NCBI GenBank assembly: GCA_900470445.1 | Contig: UCAU01000042.1 | Span: forward strand, 46,710-110,709 | Direction of reading: 5' to 3' | Source of the DNA: Hyphomicrobiales bacterium | Lineage (GTDB): Bacteria; Pseudomonadota; Alphaproteobacteria; Rhizobiales; Devosiaceae | Length of the DNA: 64,000 nt | Shown: piece by piece, positions 9,913 through 18,138 of the stretch | How the letters are laid out: every line of letters begins with the position of its first letter | Numbering within the stretch: the stretch's first letter is position 1 | The notes under the pieces: model-generated | Seen by the model: the letters and a program-made list of their open reading frames with translations, nothing else | What the model was told of the DNA's origin: nothing | Database searches by the model: none | Translations under genes and position numbers: made by a program

Positions 9913-10596
9913 CTAGATAAAGAGGCTGGCGTTTCGGGTTTCCAGGTCGGGCAGATCATCGAGGATACTGCCCAGATGCTCGGCCATGGCGCGTTGGGCG
10001 CCTTCGACATCGTGTCCATCGATGGCGGCCATGATGTCCTGGTGTTCGCGCACGCGGCGCACCATGTCCGCCTCACTCTGCAGCGTCATGTTGCAGACCC
10101 GGTCCATATGCGTCTTCATATCGGCAATGGCGATCCAGGCGATGCCGACTCCGGCTCCCTGTGCAATGGCAAAATGAAACGCCTCGTCATGCTCGCGGAA
10201 GCCGGCATGGTCTAGCTTGGCCGCCGCTTCTTCCTGTTTGAGCAACAGGCTGGCGATGCGTTTGCGCTGCCAGGCGTCAAAGCTCTGCGCCGCCTTGGCG
10301 ACCACGGCGAGTTCCACCGCCTGCCGGACGAACAGCGCCTCGGTCATTTCCTTGGCCGAGATGCGCGCCACGACCGTGCCGCGATGCGGGCGGATTTCGA
10401 TCAATCGTGAATTGGCCAGGCGGATCAGCGCCTCGCGCACCGGCTGCCGCGACACGCCGAGCCGAGTGGCAATATCCTGTTCGCTGAGGCGCGACCCCGG
10501 CAATAGCTCCAGCTCGATGATCGCGCGCCGCAGATCTTTTTCGATCGAGGCAGCGGCACTTTCACCGCTCTCAGCCACCTGCATTTCAAGAGTCAT
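9913..10596 (-). CDS. GntR family transcriptional regulator, FadR/FCD subfamily
   Basis: This is a 227-aa repressor-type protein. Residues about 15-80 form the winged helix-turn-helix (LSEQDIATRLGVSRQPVREA), and the C-terminal half is an all-helical FCD ligand domain with conserved His/Asp positions (EHDEAFHFAI). The frame extends to an ATG at 10617, but the ATG at 10596 has GGCGAGA about 7 nt upstream. The gene sits between the glycosidase-importer operon and the divergently transcribed aldehyde dehydrogenase-importer operon. A set of CCATAC repeats in the divergent gap is a plausible operator. Its effector is probably a sugar acid or related intermediate, which is inferred. Confidence 0.85.
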   Translation of the reverse strand: MTLEMQVAESGESAAASIEKDLRRAIIELELLPGSRLSEQDIATRLGVSRQPVREALIRLANSRLIEIRPHRGTVVARISAKEMTEALFVRQAVELAVVAKAAQSFDAWQRKRIASLLLKQEEAAAKLDHAGFREHDEAFHFAIAQGAGVGIAWIAIADMKTHMDRVCNMTLQSEADMVRRVREHQDIMAAIDGHDVEGAQRAMAEHLGSILDDLPDLETRNASLFI

Positions 10597-10637
10597 ATTA
10601 CATCTCGCCCACGCCATTGACAGCTTGCGTCAATGCG

Positions 10638-10674
10638 CCATACGGTACCATACAATTCCATACAGGACGTATAG
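10638..10674. promoter_or_regulatory. Candidate GntR operator: three CCATAC repeats in helical phase
   Basis: CCATAC occurs at 10638, 10648 and 10658, exactly 10 bp apart, followed by GTATAG at 10669 in the opposite orientation. The array lies between the divergent GntR and aldehyde dehydrogenase genes. The 10-mer TACCATACAA at 10646 also overlaps the -10 of the promoter at 3513-3541. The assignment to the GntR protein is inferred. Confidence 0.5.
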
Positions 10675-10714
10675 AAACGTCCGAAACTATTCGAGGAGGT
10701 GGGTTCAGCCCGCC

Positions 10715-12256
10715 ATGGCGATATCCATGCAGTCACGCTTTCAGGACAATTTCGTCGCGCCGAACCTTAGTGATCCGCGGCTGGCGAGTAAACGCGCCTA
10801 TCGCATGCTGATCGATGGCCGGTCGGTCGACGCGCAGTCGGGCGAAACCATCACCCGCGAAAGCCCCGGCCATCGCGGCAAGGCCGTTGGCGAATGGCCG
10901 GCGGGCGGCGCAGCCGACGCCGGACTTGCCATCACTGCGGCCCGGCGCGCCTTCGACACCGGTGCCTGGCCGCGGATGAGTGGCGCGGAGCGCTCGACAA
11001 TCCTGCATGCCGTTGCCACCAAAATCCTCGAACATGTCGACGAACTCGGCCTGATCGAATGCCTTGAAACCGGCAAGCCCCTGGAACAGGCCAAGGGGGA
11101 GATCGGCTATTGCGCTGACCTGTGGAACTATGCCGCCGGCCAGTCGCGCGGGCTCGAAGGCTCCACCCACAATGCCATTGGCGAATCCCGCCTTGGCCTG
11201 GTGTTGCGGGAGCCGGCGGGCGTTGTCGGCATTATCACGCCGTGGAATTTCCCCTTCATCATCGTCTCCGAACGTGTGCCGTGGGCGCTGGGCGCGGGTT
11301 GCACCGTCGTGGTCAAGCCGAGCGAATTCACCTCCGGCACCACTATCCGTCTCGCCGAGCTGGCTATTGAGGCGGGCCTGCCGCCCGGTGTGTTCAACGT
11401 CATCACCGGGTATGGTCCTGCCGTGGGGCAAGTGCTGGCCGAAGATCCGCGGGTCGACGTGTTGGCCTTTACCGGCTCGGTTCGTGTCGGCACCACACTC
11501 GCCGGTCTGGCGGCGGCGGGGGTCAAGCGGGTGGGCCTGGAACTGGGCGGCAAGGGGCCGCAAATCGTCTTTGCCGATGCCGATCTGGACGCTGCCGCCG
11601 ATGGCATTGCCTATGGCGTTTATCACAATGCCGGCCAGTGCTGCATTTCCGGCAGCCGGCTGCTTGTCGAGAATTCAATCCGCCAGCCATTGCTCGAGCG
11701 AGTGCTCGAACTCTCGCGCAAACTGCCGTTTGGCGATCCGCTCGGGGCCGGCACGCGCTTTGGCGCCATGGTCAGCCGCAACCATCTCGAAAAGGTGGCG
11801 AGCTATGTGGCCGCTGGCGTCAATGAAGGCGCCGAATTGCTGCTGGGTGGCGACATGGTCGATGCTAAATCGGGCAATTTTTTTGCCCCGACGGTTTTCG
11901 ACAAGGTGCGCCCCGACATGGCCATCGCCCAGGAGGAAATCTTCGGGCCGGTGCTCGCCACCATTGGTTTCGACACGCCCGAGCAAGCGGTCGCCCTTGC
12001 CAATGGTACGCCATTTGGCCTGTCGGCCAGCGTTTGGTCGCGCGATCTCGAAAACGCCATTCAGACCACGCGCAAGCTGCGGGCCGGACGGTGCTGGATC
12101 AATTCGGTGATCGACGGCACGCCCGAGCTGCCCATTGGCGGCTACAAAAAAAGCGGCACCGGCCGCGAGCTCGGGCGCTTCGGTTTTGACGAATATTCCC
12201 AGTTCAAGGGTCTGCACATGACGCTTGGGCGAGGCCAACCCTGGTTCCAGCATTGA
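10715..12256 (+). CDS. NAD(P)-dependent aldehyde dehydrogenase
   Basis: This 513-aa soluble dehydrogenase oxidises an aldehyde to its acid. The fold motifs are all present: the Asn of TPWNFPFII, the cofactor Lys in VVKPSEFT, the general base in GLELGGKGPQ, the catalytic Cys in NAGQCCISGS, and the C-terminal EEIFGPVL. A long open frame extends back to 10217 through the antisense of the GntR gene. The ATG at 10715, after GAGGAGG at 10693-10699, is the sensible start (an ATG at 10727 is also possible). It heads a co-oriented set with a ribose-type sugar importer, so the substrate is probably an aldehyde derived from the imported sugar or polyol. Confidence 0.88.
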   Translation: MAISMQSRFQDNFVAPNLSDPRLASKRAYRMLIDGRSVDAQSGETITRESPGHRGKAVGEWPAGGAADAGLAITAARRAFDTGAWPRMSGAERSTILHAVATKILEHVDELGLIECLETGKPLEQAKGEIGYCADLWNYAAGQSRGLEGSTHNAIGESRLGLVLREPAGVVGIITPWNFPFIIVSERVPWALGAGCTVVVKPSEFTSGTTIRLAELAIEAGLPPGVFNVITGYGPAVGQVLAEDPRVDVLAFTGSVRVGTTLAGLAAAGVKRVGLELGGKGPQIVFADADLDAAADGIAYGVYHNAGQCCISGSRLLVENSIRQPLLERVLELSRKLPFGDPLGAGTRFGAMVSRNHLEKVASYVAAGVNEGAELLLGGDMVDAKSGNFFAPTVFDKVRPDMAIAQEEIFGPVLATIGFDTPEQAVALANGTPFGLSASVWSRDLENAIQTTRKLRAGRCWINSVIDGTPELPIGGYKKSGTGRELGRFGFDEYSQFKGLHMTLGRGQPWFQH

Positions 12257-12369
12257 GGAAGAGCTGAAGCCGGGAGACACGCATTCGGGCGGCGCGATCT
12301 TGGTCGGAGAGCGCCGTTCGGAACGGGACCTGAGGAGGACCCGTCACAGATCCAAGGGAGGATTAAGCG

Positions 12370-13326
12370 ATGAATTTGACCAAGTCGAAAGCCGCTTTGC
12401 TGGCTGGCTGCGCCCTGTTCGCCACCATCGGTGGCGCCGCGGCCCAGGATGATCCGGTCAAGGCAACCATGATCATCTATCTCGATCCCAGCGTGCAGTT
12501 CTTCAACCCGGTGGTGAAGGGCGCCCAGGACGCTGCGGCCGCCTTTAATGTCGATCTGGATGTGCAATATGCCAATAATGATCCGGTCCGCCAGAACGAC
12601 CTGATCGAGAGCGCGGTGGCCACCGGTGTCGATGGCATCGCTGTCGCCATTTCAAGCTCCGACGCCTTTGACGACAGCATCTGCGCCGCCGTCGAGGCCG
12701 GCATCGTGGTCATCGGCTTCAACAATGACGATCTCGAAGGCGCGGACGGCAATTGCCGCCAGGCCTATGTCGGCATGGATGAATTTGCCTCGGGGTATGA
12801 ACTGGGCAATCGCATGATCGAAGCCTTCGATCTCAAGGAAGGCGATGTGGTGTTCAATCCGCGCGAAATTCCCGAGGCCAGCTTTGCGGTGGCTCGGGGC
12901 GGCGGCATCGAGAAGGCCATGAGCGAGCATGGCATCACGGTAGAAACTGTGCGCGCCGGCCTCGATCCGGCCGAGGCGCAGAACATCATGGCCCAGGCGT
13001 TGATCGCCAATCCGGATATCAAGGCGGTGTTCGGCACCGGCTCGGTCACCTCCACCGTTGGGGCTGGCGCCATCAAGGATGCCGGTGTCGACGTGCCATT
13101 CGGCGGCTTCGACCTTGCGGTCGAAATCGTCAATGCAGTGGAATCCGGCGCCATGTTCGCCACCATGGACCAGCAGCCCTATTTGCAGGGCTATTATCCG
13201 ATCGCCCAGATCGCCATGGCCGCCCGCTATGGGCTGACCCCGACCGATGTCGATACCGGCCAGGGTGCCTTCCTCAATCAGGAACGCATCGGCGTCGTGA
13301 AGCCCTTTATCGGCACTTATCGCTGA
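12370..13326 (+). CDS. Sugar ABC transporter substrate-binding protein, RbsB-type
   Basis: This 318-aa periplasmic-binding protein belongs to the ribose/galactose class (Peripla_BP_4). A Sec signal peptide is clear (charged MNLTKSK, hydrophobic core, cleavage after GGAAA). The body shows the two-lobe pattern of the family, with GVDGIAVAISSSDAF, VIGFNNDD and VFGTGSVTSTVGAGA. An AGGGAGGA lies 7 nt before the ATG. A permease and a single-domain ATPase of the ribose class follow. A GC hairpin comes right after its stop. Confidence 0.9.
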   Translation: MNLTKSKAALLAGCALFATIGGAAAQDDPVKATMIIYLDPSVQFFNPVVKGAQDAAAAFNVDLDVQYANNDPVRQNDLIESAVATGVDGIAVAISSSDAFDDSICAAVEAGIVVIGFNNDDLEGADGNCRQAYVGMDEFASGYELGNRMIEAFDLKEGDVVFNPREIPEASFAVARGGGIEKAMSEHGITVETVRAGLDPAEAQNIMAQALIANPDIKAVFGTGSVTSTVGAGAIKDAGVDVPFGGFDLAVEIVNAVESGAMFATMDQQPYLQGYYPIAQIAMAARYGLTPTDVDTGQGAFLNQERIGVVKPFIGTYR

Positions 13327-13332
13327 TCGACC

Positions 13333-13356
13333 GGCCCCGGCTTTCGGGCTGGGGCC
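13333..13356 (+). other. Intercistronic hairpin after the RbsB-type gene
   Basis: GGCCCCGGC (13333-13341) pairs with GCTGGGGCC (13348-13356) around a TTTCGG loop, with one G-U pair. A short T-run follows at 13362, so partial termination or 3'-end protection of the binding-protein mRNA is plausible. Confidence 0.6.
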
Positions 13357-13377
13357 AATCCCTTTTCACAACCGGAT

Positions 13378-14403
13378 ATGACCGTGACCGAGATGATCGA
13401 TCATCGTGCCGCCTGGCCCAGGCGAACGGCTACCCAGAACCTGCATGCGCTGCTCACCATGCCGGCAGGCGCCATCCTGCTGGTCTTCGTTGCCGTGCAA
13501 ATCGGCTGCATCGCCGCCGGGCTGCTGTTTCCCGACGACTTCCGCTATCTCTCATCGGCCAATATGGGCATCATGATGCGCTCCGTGCCCGTGCTCGGGT
13601 GCCTGGCGCTGGGCGCCGGCGTGCTGATGATATCAGGCGAGTTCGACCTGTCGATCGGCTCGGTTTACACCTTCACCGCTATCGTCATGGCCATGCTGGT
13701 CGGTAGTGGCGTCGACGCCTTCCTCGCAGCGCCCGCGGGCCTACTTATCGGCGCCGCCATCGGCCTGCTCAATGGCGCGCTGACGCTGCGCTTCAACCTG
13801 CCCAGCTTCATCGTGACGCTGGGTGGCCTGTTGTTCTGGCGCGGCGCGGTGCTGCTGCTCAATGGCGCCGTGCAGGTGCGTTTCGATCCCAATCCGGTGT
13901 TCAACGCGTTGTTTTCCGGCACGCTGCTCGGCATCAACGCGGCCTTCATCTGGTTTATCGGGCTGTGTCTCGTCTTCTGGGCCATGCTGCACCGGCATCG
14001 CTTCGGCAACCATGTCTTTGCCACCGGCGGCAACCGCTCGGCCGCGACCGCCATCGGGGTCAATACCAATGCTATCAAGCTCATGGCCTTCGCCATTGCC
14101 GGCTTCATGGCGGCTTTTGCCGGAATTCTCGCCACGATGCGGGTCGGCTCCGTGCAGCCAGGCCAGGGCGCCGGGCTCGAACTGCAGGCCATCGCGGCCT
14201 GCGTCATCGGCGGGCTGTCCTTGCGTGGCGGGCGCGGTTCGATCCTGGGAGTGTTTCTGGGCGTGATGCTGATTTTCACCATTACCGACGTGCTGCTGCT
14301 GATGCGGGCGCCCGGCTTTTATCTCGATATGTTCATCGCCACGCTGATCGTGGTGGCCTCGATCTTCAATCACGGGCTCGATCGCCGGGGAGCCGCCTCA
14401 TGA
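13378..14403 (+). CDS. Sugar ABC transporter permease, RbsC-type
   Basis: This 341-aa integral membrane permease of the ribose class (BPD_transp_2) has about eight to ten membrane spans. Family signatures are GEFDLSIGSVYTFTA, FNLPSFIVTLGG, FATGGNRSAATAIGVN and IAACVIGGLSLRGGRGS. Its stop overlaps the ATPase start by 4 nt (ATGA), which couples translation. The channel is presumably a homodimer, since only one permease gene is present. Confidence 0.9.
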   Translation: MTVTEMIDHRAAWPRRTATQNLHALLTMPAGAILLVFVAVQIGCIAAGLLFPDDFRYLSSANMGIMMRSVPVLGCLALGAGVLMISGEFDLSIGSVYTFTAIVMAMLVGSGVDAFLAAPAGLLIGAAIGLLNGALTLRFNLPSFIVTLGGLLFWRGAVLLLNGAVQVRFDPNPVFNALFSGTLLGINAAFIWFIGLCLVFWAMLHRHRFGNHVFATGGNRSAATAIGVNTNAIKLMAFAIAGFMAAFAGILATMRVGSVQPGQGAGLELQAIAACVIGGLSLRGGRGSILGVFLGVMLIFTITDVLLLMRAPGFYLDMFIATLIVVASIFNHGLDRRGAAS

Positions 14404-15128
14404 GTCTCTTGGCCCTGCACAATATCAACAAGACCTTCGGGCCGCTCAAAGCCCTCACCGATCTCAGCTTCGAGGTCGGCCATAGCGAAGTGGTGGGGCT
14501 GCTCGGCGACAATGGCGCGGGCAAATCGACCACGGTCAACCTGCTCTCGGGTATCCACCGACCCAATTCCGGCTATATCTCGGTCGATGGCCAACGGCAC
14601 GATTTCACCTGCCGCCGCGACAGTGCTGAGGCGGGCATCGAGACGATCTACCAGAACACTGCGCTGGTCGATTGCCTCTCCATTTCGCGCAATATCTTTC
14701 TCGGCCGCGAACTGACCGACCGCTTCGGCTTCCTCGATCTCAGACAGATGCGCGAGATCGCCATGCAGGTGCTCGAAAGCGCGGTGCATATTTCGGGGAT
14801 CGACTCGCCGGACAAGCTGGTCGGCGACCTGTCCGGCGGGCAAAAACAAGCCGTCGCCATTGCCCGCGCCGTGTTCTTCAAGCGCCGGGTGCTGCTGCTG
14901 GATGAGCCGACTTCGGCGCTATCGGTGCGCGAAACCGAGGCGCTGCTGGGCCAGGTGCTCAAGCTCAAATCGGAGGGGGTATCGAGCGTCCTGGTTACGC
15001 ATAATCTCTATCACGCCTACCAGGTCTGCGACCGCTTCGTGATCATGAGCCACGGCACCAAGGTGTTCGACGTGGCCAAGGCCGACACCACGATTGAGGA
15101 GCTGACGCAGCACGTGGTGCTGACCTAG
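14400..15128 (+). CDS. Sugar ABC transporter ATP-binding protein (single domain, RbsA-related)
   Basis: This 242-aa ATPase contains one nucleotide-binding domain instead of the fused pair found in RbsA, as is common for a subgroup of alphaproteobacterial sugar importers. Walker A is GDNGAGKST, the signature LSGGQKQAVAIARA, Walker B LLLDEPTSAL and the switch His in VTHNLYHAY. The start is ATG 14400, overlapping the permease stop; the longer frame from 13965 is an artefact. It is the last gene of the aldehyde dehydrogenase-importer operon. Confidence 0.9.
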   Translation: MSLLALHNINKTFGPLKALTDLSFEVGHSEVVGLLGDNGAGKSTTVNLLSGIHRPNSGYISVDGQRHDFTCRRDSAEAGIETIYQNTALVDCLSISRNIFLGRELTDRFGFLDLRQMREIAMQVLESAVHISGIDSPDKLVGDLSGGQKQAVAIARAVFFKRRVLLLDEPTSALSVRETEALLGQVLKLKSEGVSSVLVTHNLYHAYQVCDRFVIMSHGTKVFDVAKADTTIEELTQHVVLT

Positions 15129-15151
15129 CTCCCCGTGCTTGGTCTTCCTGC

Positions 15152-15523
15152 CTAGAACAGCGGATTATTGTGCGCGCGGGTATCCGGCATCTGCATCATC
15201 GCGTCCCAGTGCTCGGCCAGTTTGCCGTTCTCGAGGCGATAGATGTCGATGAAGCGCCAATCCTTGCCGGCCATTTCATAGGGAGTGTGCAGCATGACGA
15301 TATCACCATCGGCAAGCACGTGTCTGTATTCGAGCTTTTGTTTCGGCACCCCCTGCGAAATAAGCATTTGCAGGAGTTGCTTGACCCCTTCCGGGCCGTC
15401 AGGGGTCGTCGGATTGTGCTGGATAAAATCCTGGCTCATGTACTGGTCTACTGCTGACACATCCAGATCACCGAAAATGCGCTGATAGGCGGTCATGACG
15501 AGCTGTTTGTTGGCCTCGGTCAT
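15152..15523 (-). CDS. Nuclear transport factor 2-like (SnoaL-type) protein
   Basis: This small 123-aa soluble protein has the alpha+beta barrel of the NTF2/SnoaL superfamily. Supporting features are an N-terminal helix (ANKQLVMTAYQRIFG), then YMSQDFIQHNP and the DIYRLENGKLAEHWD strand pair that ends these domains. Such proteins are often small hydrolases, isomerases or ligand binders, and no specific reaction can be assigned. A second member of the family lies 72 nt upstream in the same orientation. The pair is probably co-transcribed, divergently from the AraC gene at 16132. Confidence 0.75.
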   Translation of the reverse strand: MTEANKQLVMTAYQRIFGDLDVSAVDQYMSQDFIQHNPTTPDGPEGVKQLLQMLISQGVPKQKLEYRHVLADGDIVMLHTPYEMAGKDWRFIDIYRLENGKLAEHWDAMMQMPDTRAHNNPLF

Positions 15524-15595
15524 GGTGGAGCTCCTTGAACTTGGAAAGTGGTGGCAGGGACGCTTTTCGTCCCCTGCCCTCGATGTCGTGGCCTT

Positions 15596-15982
15596 TCAGC
15601 CCCAGAACGCGTCTTCCTGCTCGGGATTGGAGGAGAACAGCCAGACCTCAGCGATCTTGCCATCCACGATGCGCAACAGATCGATGCCGGCCTGGTCGAG
15701 CGTGGCGCCCTCGCGCTGGCCGGAGAACTCGATCTCAATGGCAACCAGGTCGCCATTGGCGACATAACGGTGTGCCTGGGTAATGGCGAACGTGCCGCCA
15801 GACTTCTCCATCATGCCGCCCATCATGGCGCCGAATTCGGCAATGCCCTTCCTGGTGCCCGAAAACTGGTTCTTGCCAGGCTGGTGCCAGACCACCTGGG
15901 GAGATAGCAGCGTGCCGAGCGTCGCCTGGTCATTGGTCTGGACGGCTTTGATGTAGCTCTTTGCGATATCGATGTTGGTCAT
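15596..15982 (-). CDS. Nuclear transport factor 2-like (SnoaL-type) protein
   Basis: This 128-aa NTF2-like protein has IAKSYIKAVQTNDQATLGTL at the N-terminus, QVVWHQPGKN in the pocket region and a C-terminal DLLRIVDGKIAEVWLFSS strand pair. The frame runs to 16060, but the ATG at 15982 has GAGAGA 5 nt upstream and gives the usual N-terminus. It is a distant paralogue of the adjacent gene at 15152. The divergent AraC regulator starts 149 nt away and is the obvious candidate to control both. Function unknown. Confidence 0.75.
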   Translation of the reverse strand: MTNIDIAKSYIKAVQTNDQATLGTLLSPQVVWHQPGKNQFSGTRKGIAEFGAMMGGMMEKSGGTFAITQAHRYVANGDLVAIEIEFSGQREGATLDQAGIDLLRIVDGKIAEVWLFSSNPEQEDAFWG

Positions 15983-16131
15983 TTGGTCTCTCATTTGCAG
16001 ATGCTGGAACCTGCTGCGAAGTGATCCGCGGTTCATGAGAGTGGTAATAATGGGCGGCACGTCGTTCTGTCGTGGTTTATAGCCGCCGATACGTGATACT
16101 TATCGGACATAATGGCTGTGGCGGAACACGG

Positions 16132-17013
16132 ATGACCAAAAGCCGAAAGCTGGATCAGCTCAATTACCGCCCGAGCGGGCGCGAACTGGATGTCGAGATC
16201 TTCCATTTCTCGGATTTGCGGCGCCGGCTGAGTGTCGAGCAAATCCTGGCGCTGTATCACTATTCCTTTCACACCCTGATCTGCGTCACCGAAGGGACGG
16301 TGACCCAGATGGTGGACTTCCAGCAGGTCCCCTGCGCGGCCGGCTCCCTCCTCGTGCTGCGACCCGGGCAGATTCATAGTTTTGGCAGCGATGAGGGCTG
16401 GGACGGGTGGATGGTGCTGTTCCGCGCCGAATTCCTGCCGTCGGAGACGCAGACCAATGCCGACCTGCTGCCGGTCCTCGGCCTGGATCGGCTACCCGAT
16501 CATCTGTCCCTGTCCAAAGCCGATTTCGCTGCCGTGAACGAGGCGATCGCGTGCATGCAGCAGGACGCGGCGAGCGCCGCCCGGCCCAGTGATCTGCACG
16601 CCCTGCTGCGCTACGAATTGTGTGCGCTGCTCCTGCGCCTTGCCATTCTGCAGGACCAGCATATGGGCGCCGAAGTCACCCGCAGTCCGGGCTTGCAGCG
16701 CTATGCCAGGTTTCGCCGGCTGGTCGAGCAGAACTATGCCGGCTGGCATCAGGTGTCGGCCTATGCGGCCGCGCTGGGCTGCACCGAGAAAAGCCTGACG
16801 CGCGCCGCGCTGGAGGCGACAGGACAAAGCGCCAAGAGCGTCATCGCCGCGCGTATCGCGCTTGAGGCCAAGCGGCTCCTGGTCCACACCGACCGGCCCA
16901 TCTACCTGATCGCCGAGGGTCTGGGCTTCGAGGAGGCTACCAATTTCGCCAAGTTCTTCAAACGCGAGGCGGAACTCACGCCGATTGCCTTTCGCCAGCG
17001 ATACAAGACCTGA
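16132..17013 (+). CDS. AraC family transcriptional regulator
   Basis: This 293-aa activator-type protein has an N-terminal cupin-like sensing domain (residues about 20-130, with the LVLRPGQIHSFG strand pattern) and a C-terminal double helix-turn-helix. The latter shows LGCTEKSLTRAALEATGQ in the first helix-turn-helix and EGLGFEEATNFAKFFKREA in the second. The ATG at 16132 is preferred over the frame start at 16072, which would add a poorly conserved 20-residue tail. It is divergent from the two NTF2-like genes and likely regulates them. Effector unknown. Confidence 0.85.
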   Translation: MTKSRKLDQLNYRPSGRELDVEIFHFSDLRRRLSVEQILALYHYSFHTLICVTEGTVTQMVDFQQVPCAAGSLLVLRPGQIHSFGSDEGWDGWMVLFRAEFLPSETQTNADLLPVLGLDRLPDHLSLSKADFAAVNEAIACMQQDAASAARPSDLHALLRYELCALLLRLAILQDQHMGAEVTRSPGLQRYARFRRLVEQNYAGWHQVSAYAAALGCTEKSLTRAALEATGQSAKSVIAARIALEAKRLLVHTDRPIYLIAEGLGFEEATNFAKFFKREAELTPIAFRQRYKT

Positions 17014-17063
17014 CGGCAGTACTGCGCCGTCAGGATGGCGGCGCAGAAAACCACCTCAAGCGC

Positions 17064-17981
17064 CTAGGCTCGCACCAACCTTGTGCCCCGTAATGTCTCA
17101 GACGGCGTTTCGTGGAATTGGGCGCTGTAATATTTGGCGAAGCGGCCGAGGTGCCAGAAACGCCATTGCAGGGCAATTTCAGATACCGTGCGGCCGGTGC
17201 GCCCGGCCTGCAGCAGGTCACGGCGGGCGCCGTCCAGCCGCAATTGCTTGAGCCAGACACTGGCATTGATGCCCAGGGTGTTGCGCACCGTCTCGTGCAG
17301 CGACTGGTGCGTCATGCCGGTGTCGGCGGCGAGCGCGGTAATCGATAGGGGCATGTCCCCTTCCCCGCGCAGGCGGGCTTGCAGGCGCCGGAATGCGGAA
17401 TAATCCGGGCTGGTGCTGGGTCCGGGCCATTCCAGCTGGGTAGAGTTGAAATAGAGGCTGGCGAGTTGCTCGATGAGGATCTCGGGCAATAGCTCGGTCA
17501 GCTCGTCAGCCGATGCCGTCGGCCCCGCCGCATTGGGCAGCAGGCCGAGCAGCCAATGCAGGCACGCTTTCATCGCGTAGCCCGACAGCACATTGAAGCC
17601 GGAGCGCACCTCCCAGCCGAGTTGGTCCGCGCGCATGGTGACCAACACGATGTCATAGCCGCCCGGACAGACAGCGACCCATTCCAGTCCGCCGGTAATG
17701 ACGCTGCAGGTGACGCCACACAGGGGCATCGCGTTGATCTGCCAATGCGCATCGTCATTGACGGTGAAGGCGAAGGTGACGCTGTCCCTGGGCGTCATGA
17801 TGGTTTGGGCGATGGTGGTGTTGACGCGTTCGCGCATCACCGAAATGCCCGGCATCACCAGATAGTCGACCCGCCCGTGATAGCGGTTGGGCGCCAGTTG
17901 CAGAAAACGCTGCTCCCAGCCGGGCAAGGCGGTTTCCTGTTCGGTGGCGTCGAAGAATTCAGCGGTGAAGGCTTTGGGCAT
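17064..17981 (-). CDS. AraC family transcriptional regulator (candidate amine-dehydrogenase regulator)
   Basis: This 305-aa regulator has a C-terminal AraC DNA-binding domain: DTGMTHQSLHETVRNTLG and the second helix-turn-helix region ALQWRFWHLGRFAKYYSAQF. The HLGRF wording of the second motif is typical of the subgroup that controls amine and alcohol catabolism genes. The N-terminal two thirds are a ligand-binding region without a recognisable motif. It is transcribed away from the aromatic-amine-dehydrogenase-type operon, whose first gene begins 157 nt from its start, so it is the likely activator. That role is inferred from position. Confidence 0.82.
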   Translation of the reverse strand: MPKAFTAEFFDATEQETALPGWEQRFLQLAPNRYHGRVDYLVMPGISVMRERVNTTIAQTIMTPRDSVTFAFTVNDDAHWQINAMPLCGVTCSVITGGLEWVAVCPGGYDIVLVTMRADQLGWEVRSGFNVLSGYAMKACLHWLLGLLPNAAGPTASADELTELLPEILIEQLASLYFNSTQLEWPGPSTSPDYSAFRRLQARLRGEGDMPLSITALAADTGMTHQSLHETVRNTLGINASVWLKQLRLDGARRDLLQAGRTGRTVSEIALQWRFWHLGRFAKYYSAQFHETPSETLRGTRLVRA

Positions 17982-18138
17982 GATGATCGCTATGGGCTAC
18001 GCATTATCCGTAGCAGGCGCGCACAGACTGAGCAACAAACACAATTGCCTATAAATTAGCCATTCAATCGGTTTGGAGTGGATAGCGGCCGGCATGGCGC
18101 CTTCCTAGTCTGGCCTCCGACGATTGGAGACCCATGGC

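Noticed and set aside
10217..10714. Aldehyde dehydrogenase beginning at 10217
   Set aside because: The extra 166 residues are antisense to the GntR gene and have no aldehyde dehydrogenase similarity.
13965..14399. N-terminal extension of the sugar ATPase
   Set aside because: It is a frame-shifted shadow of the permease; the ATPase starts at 14400.
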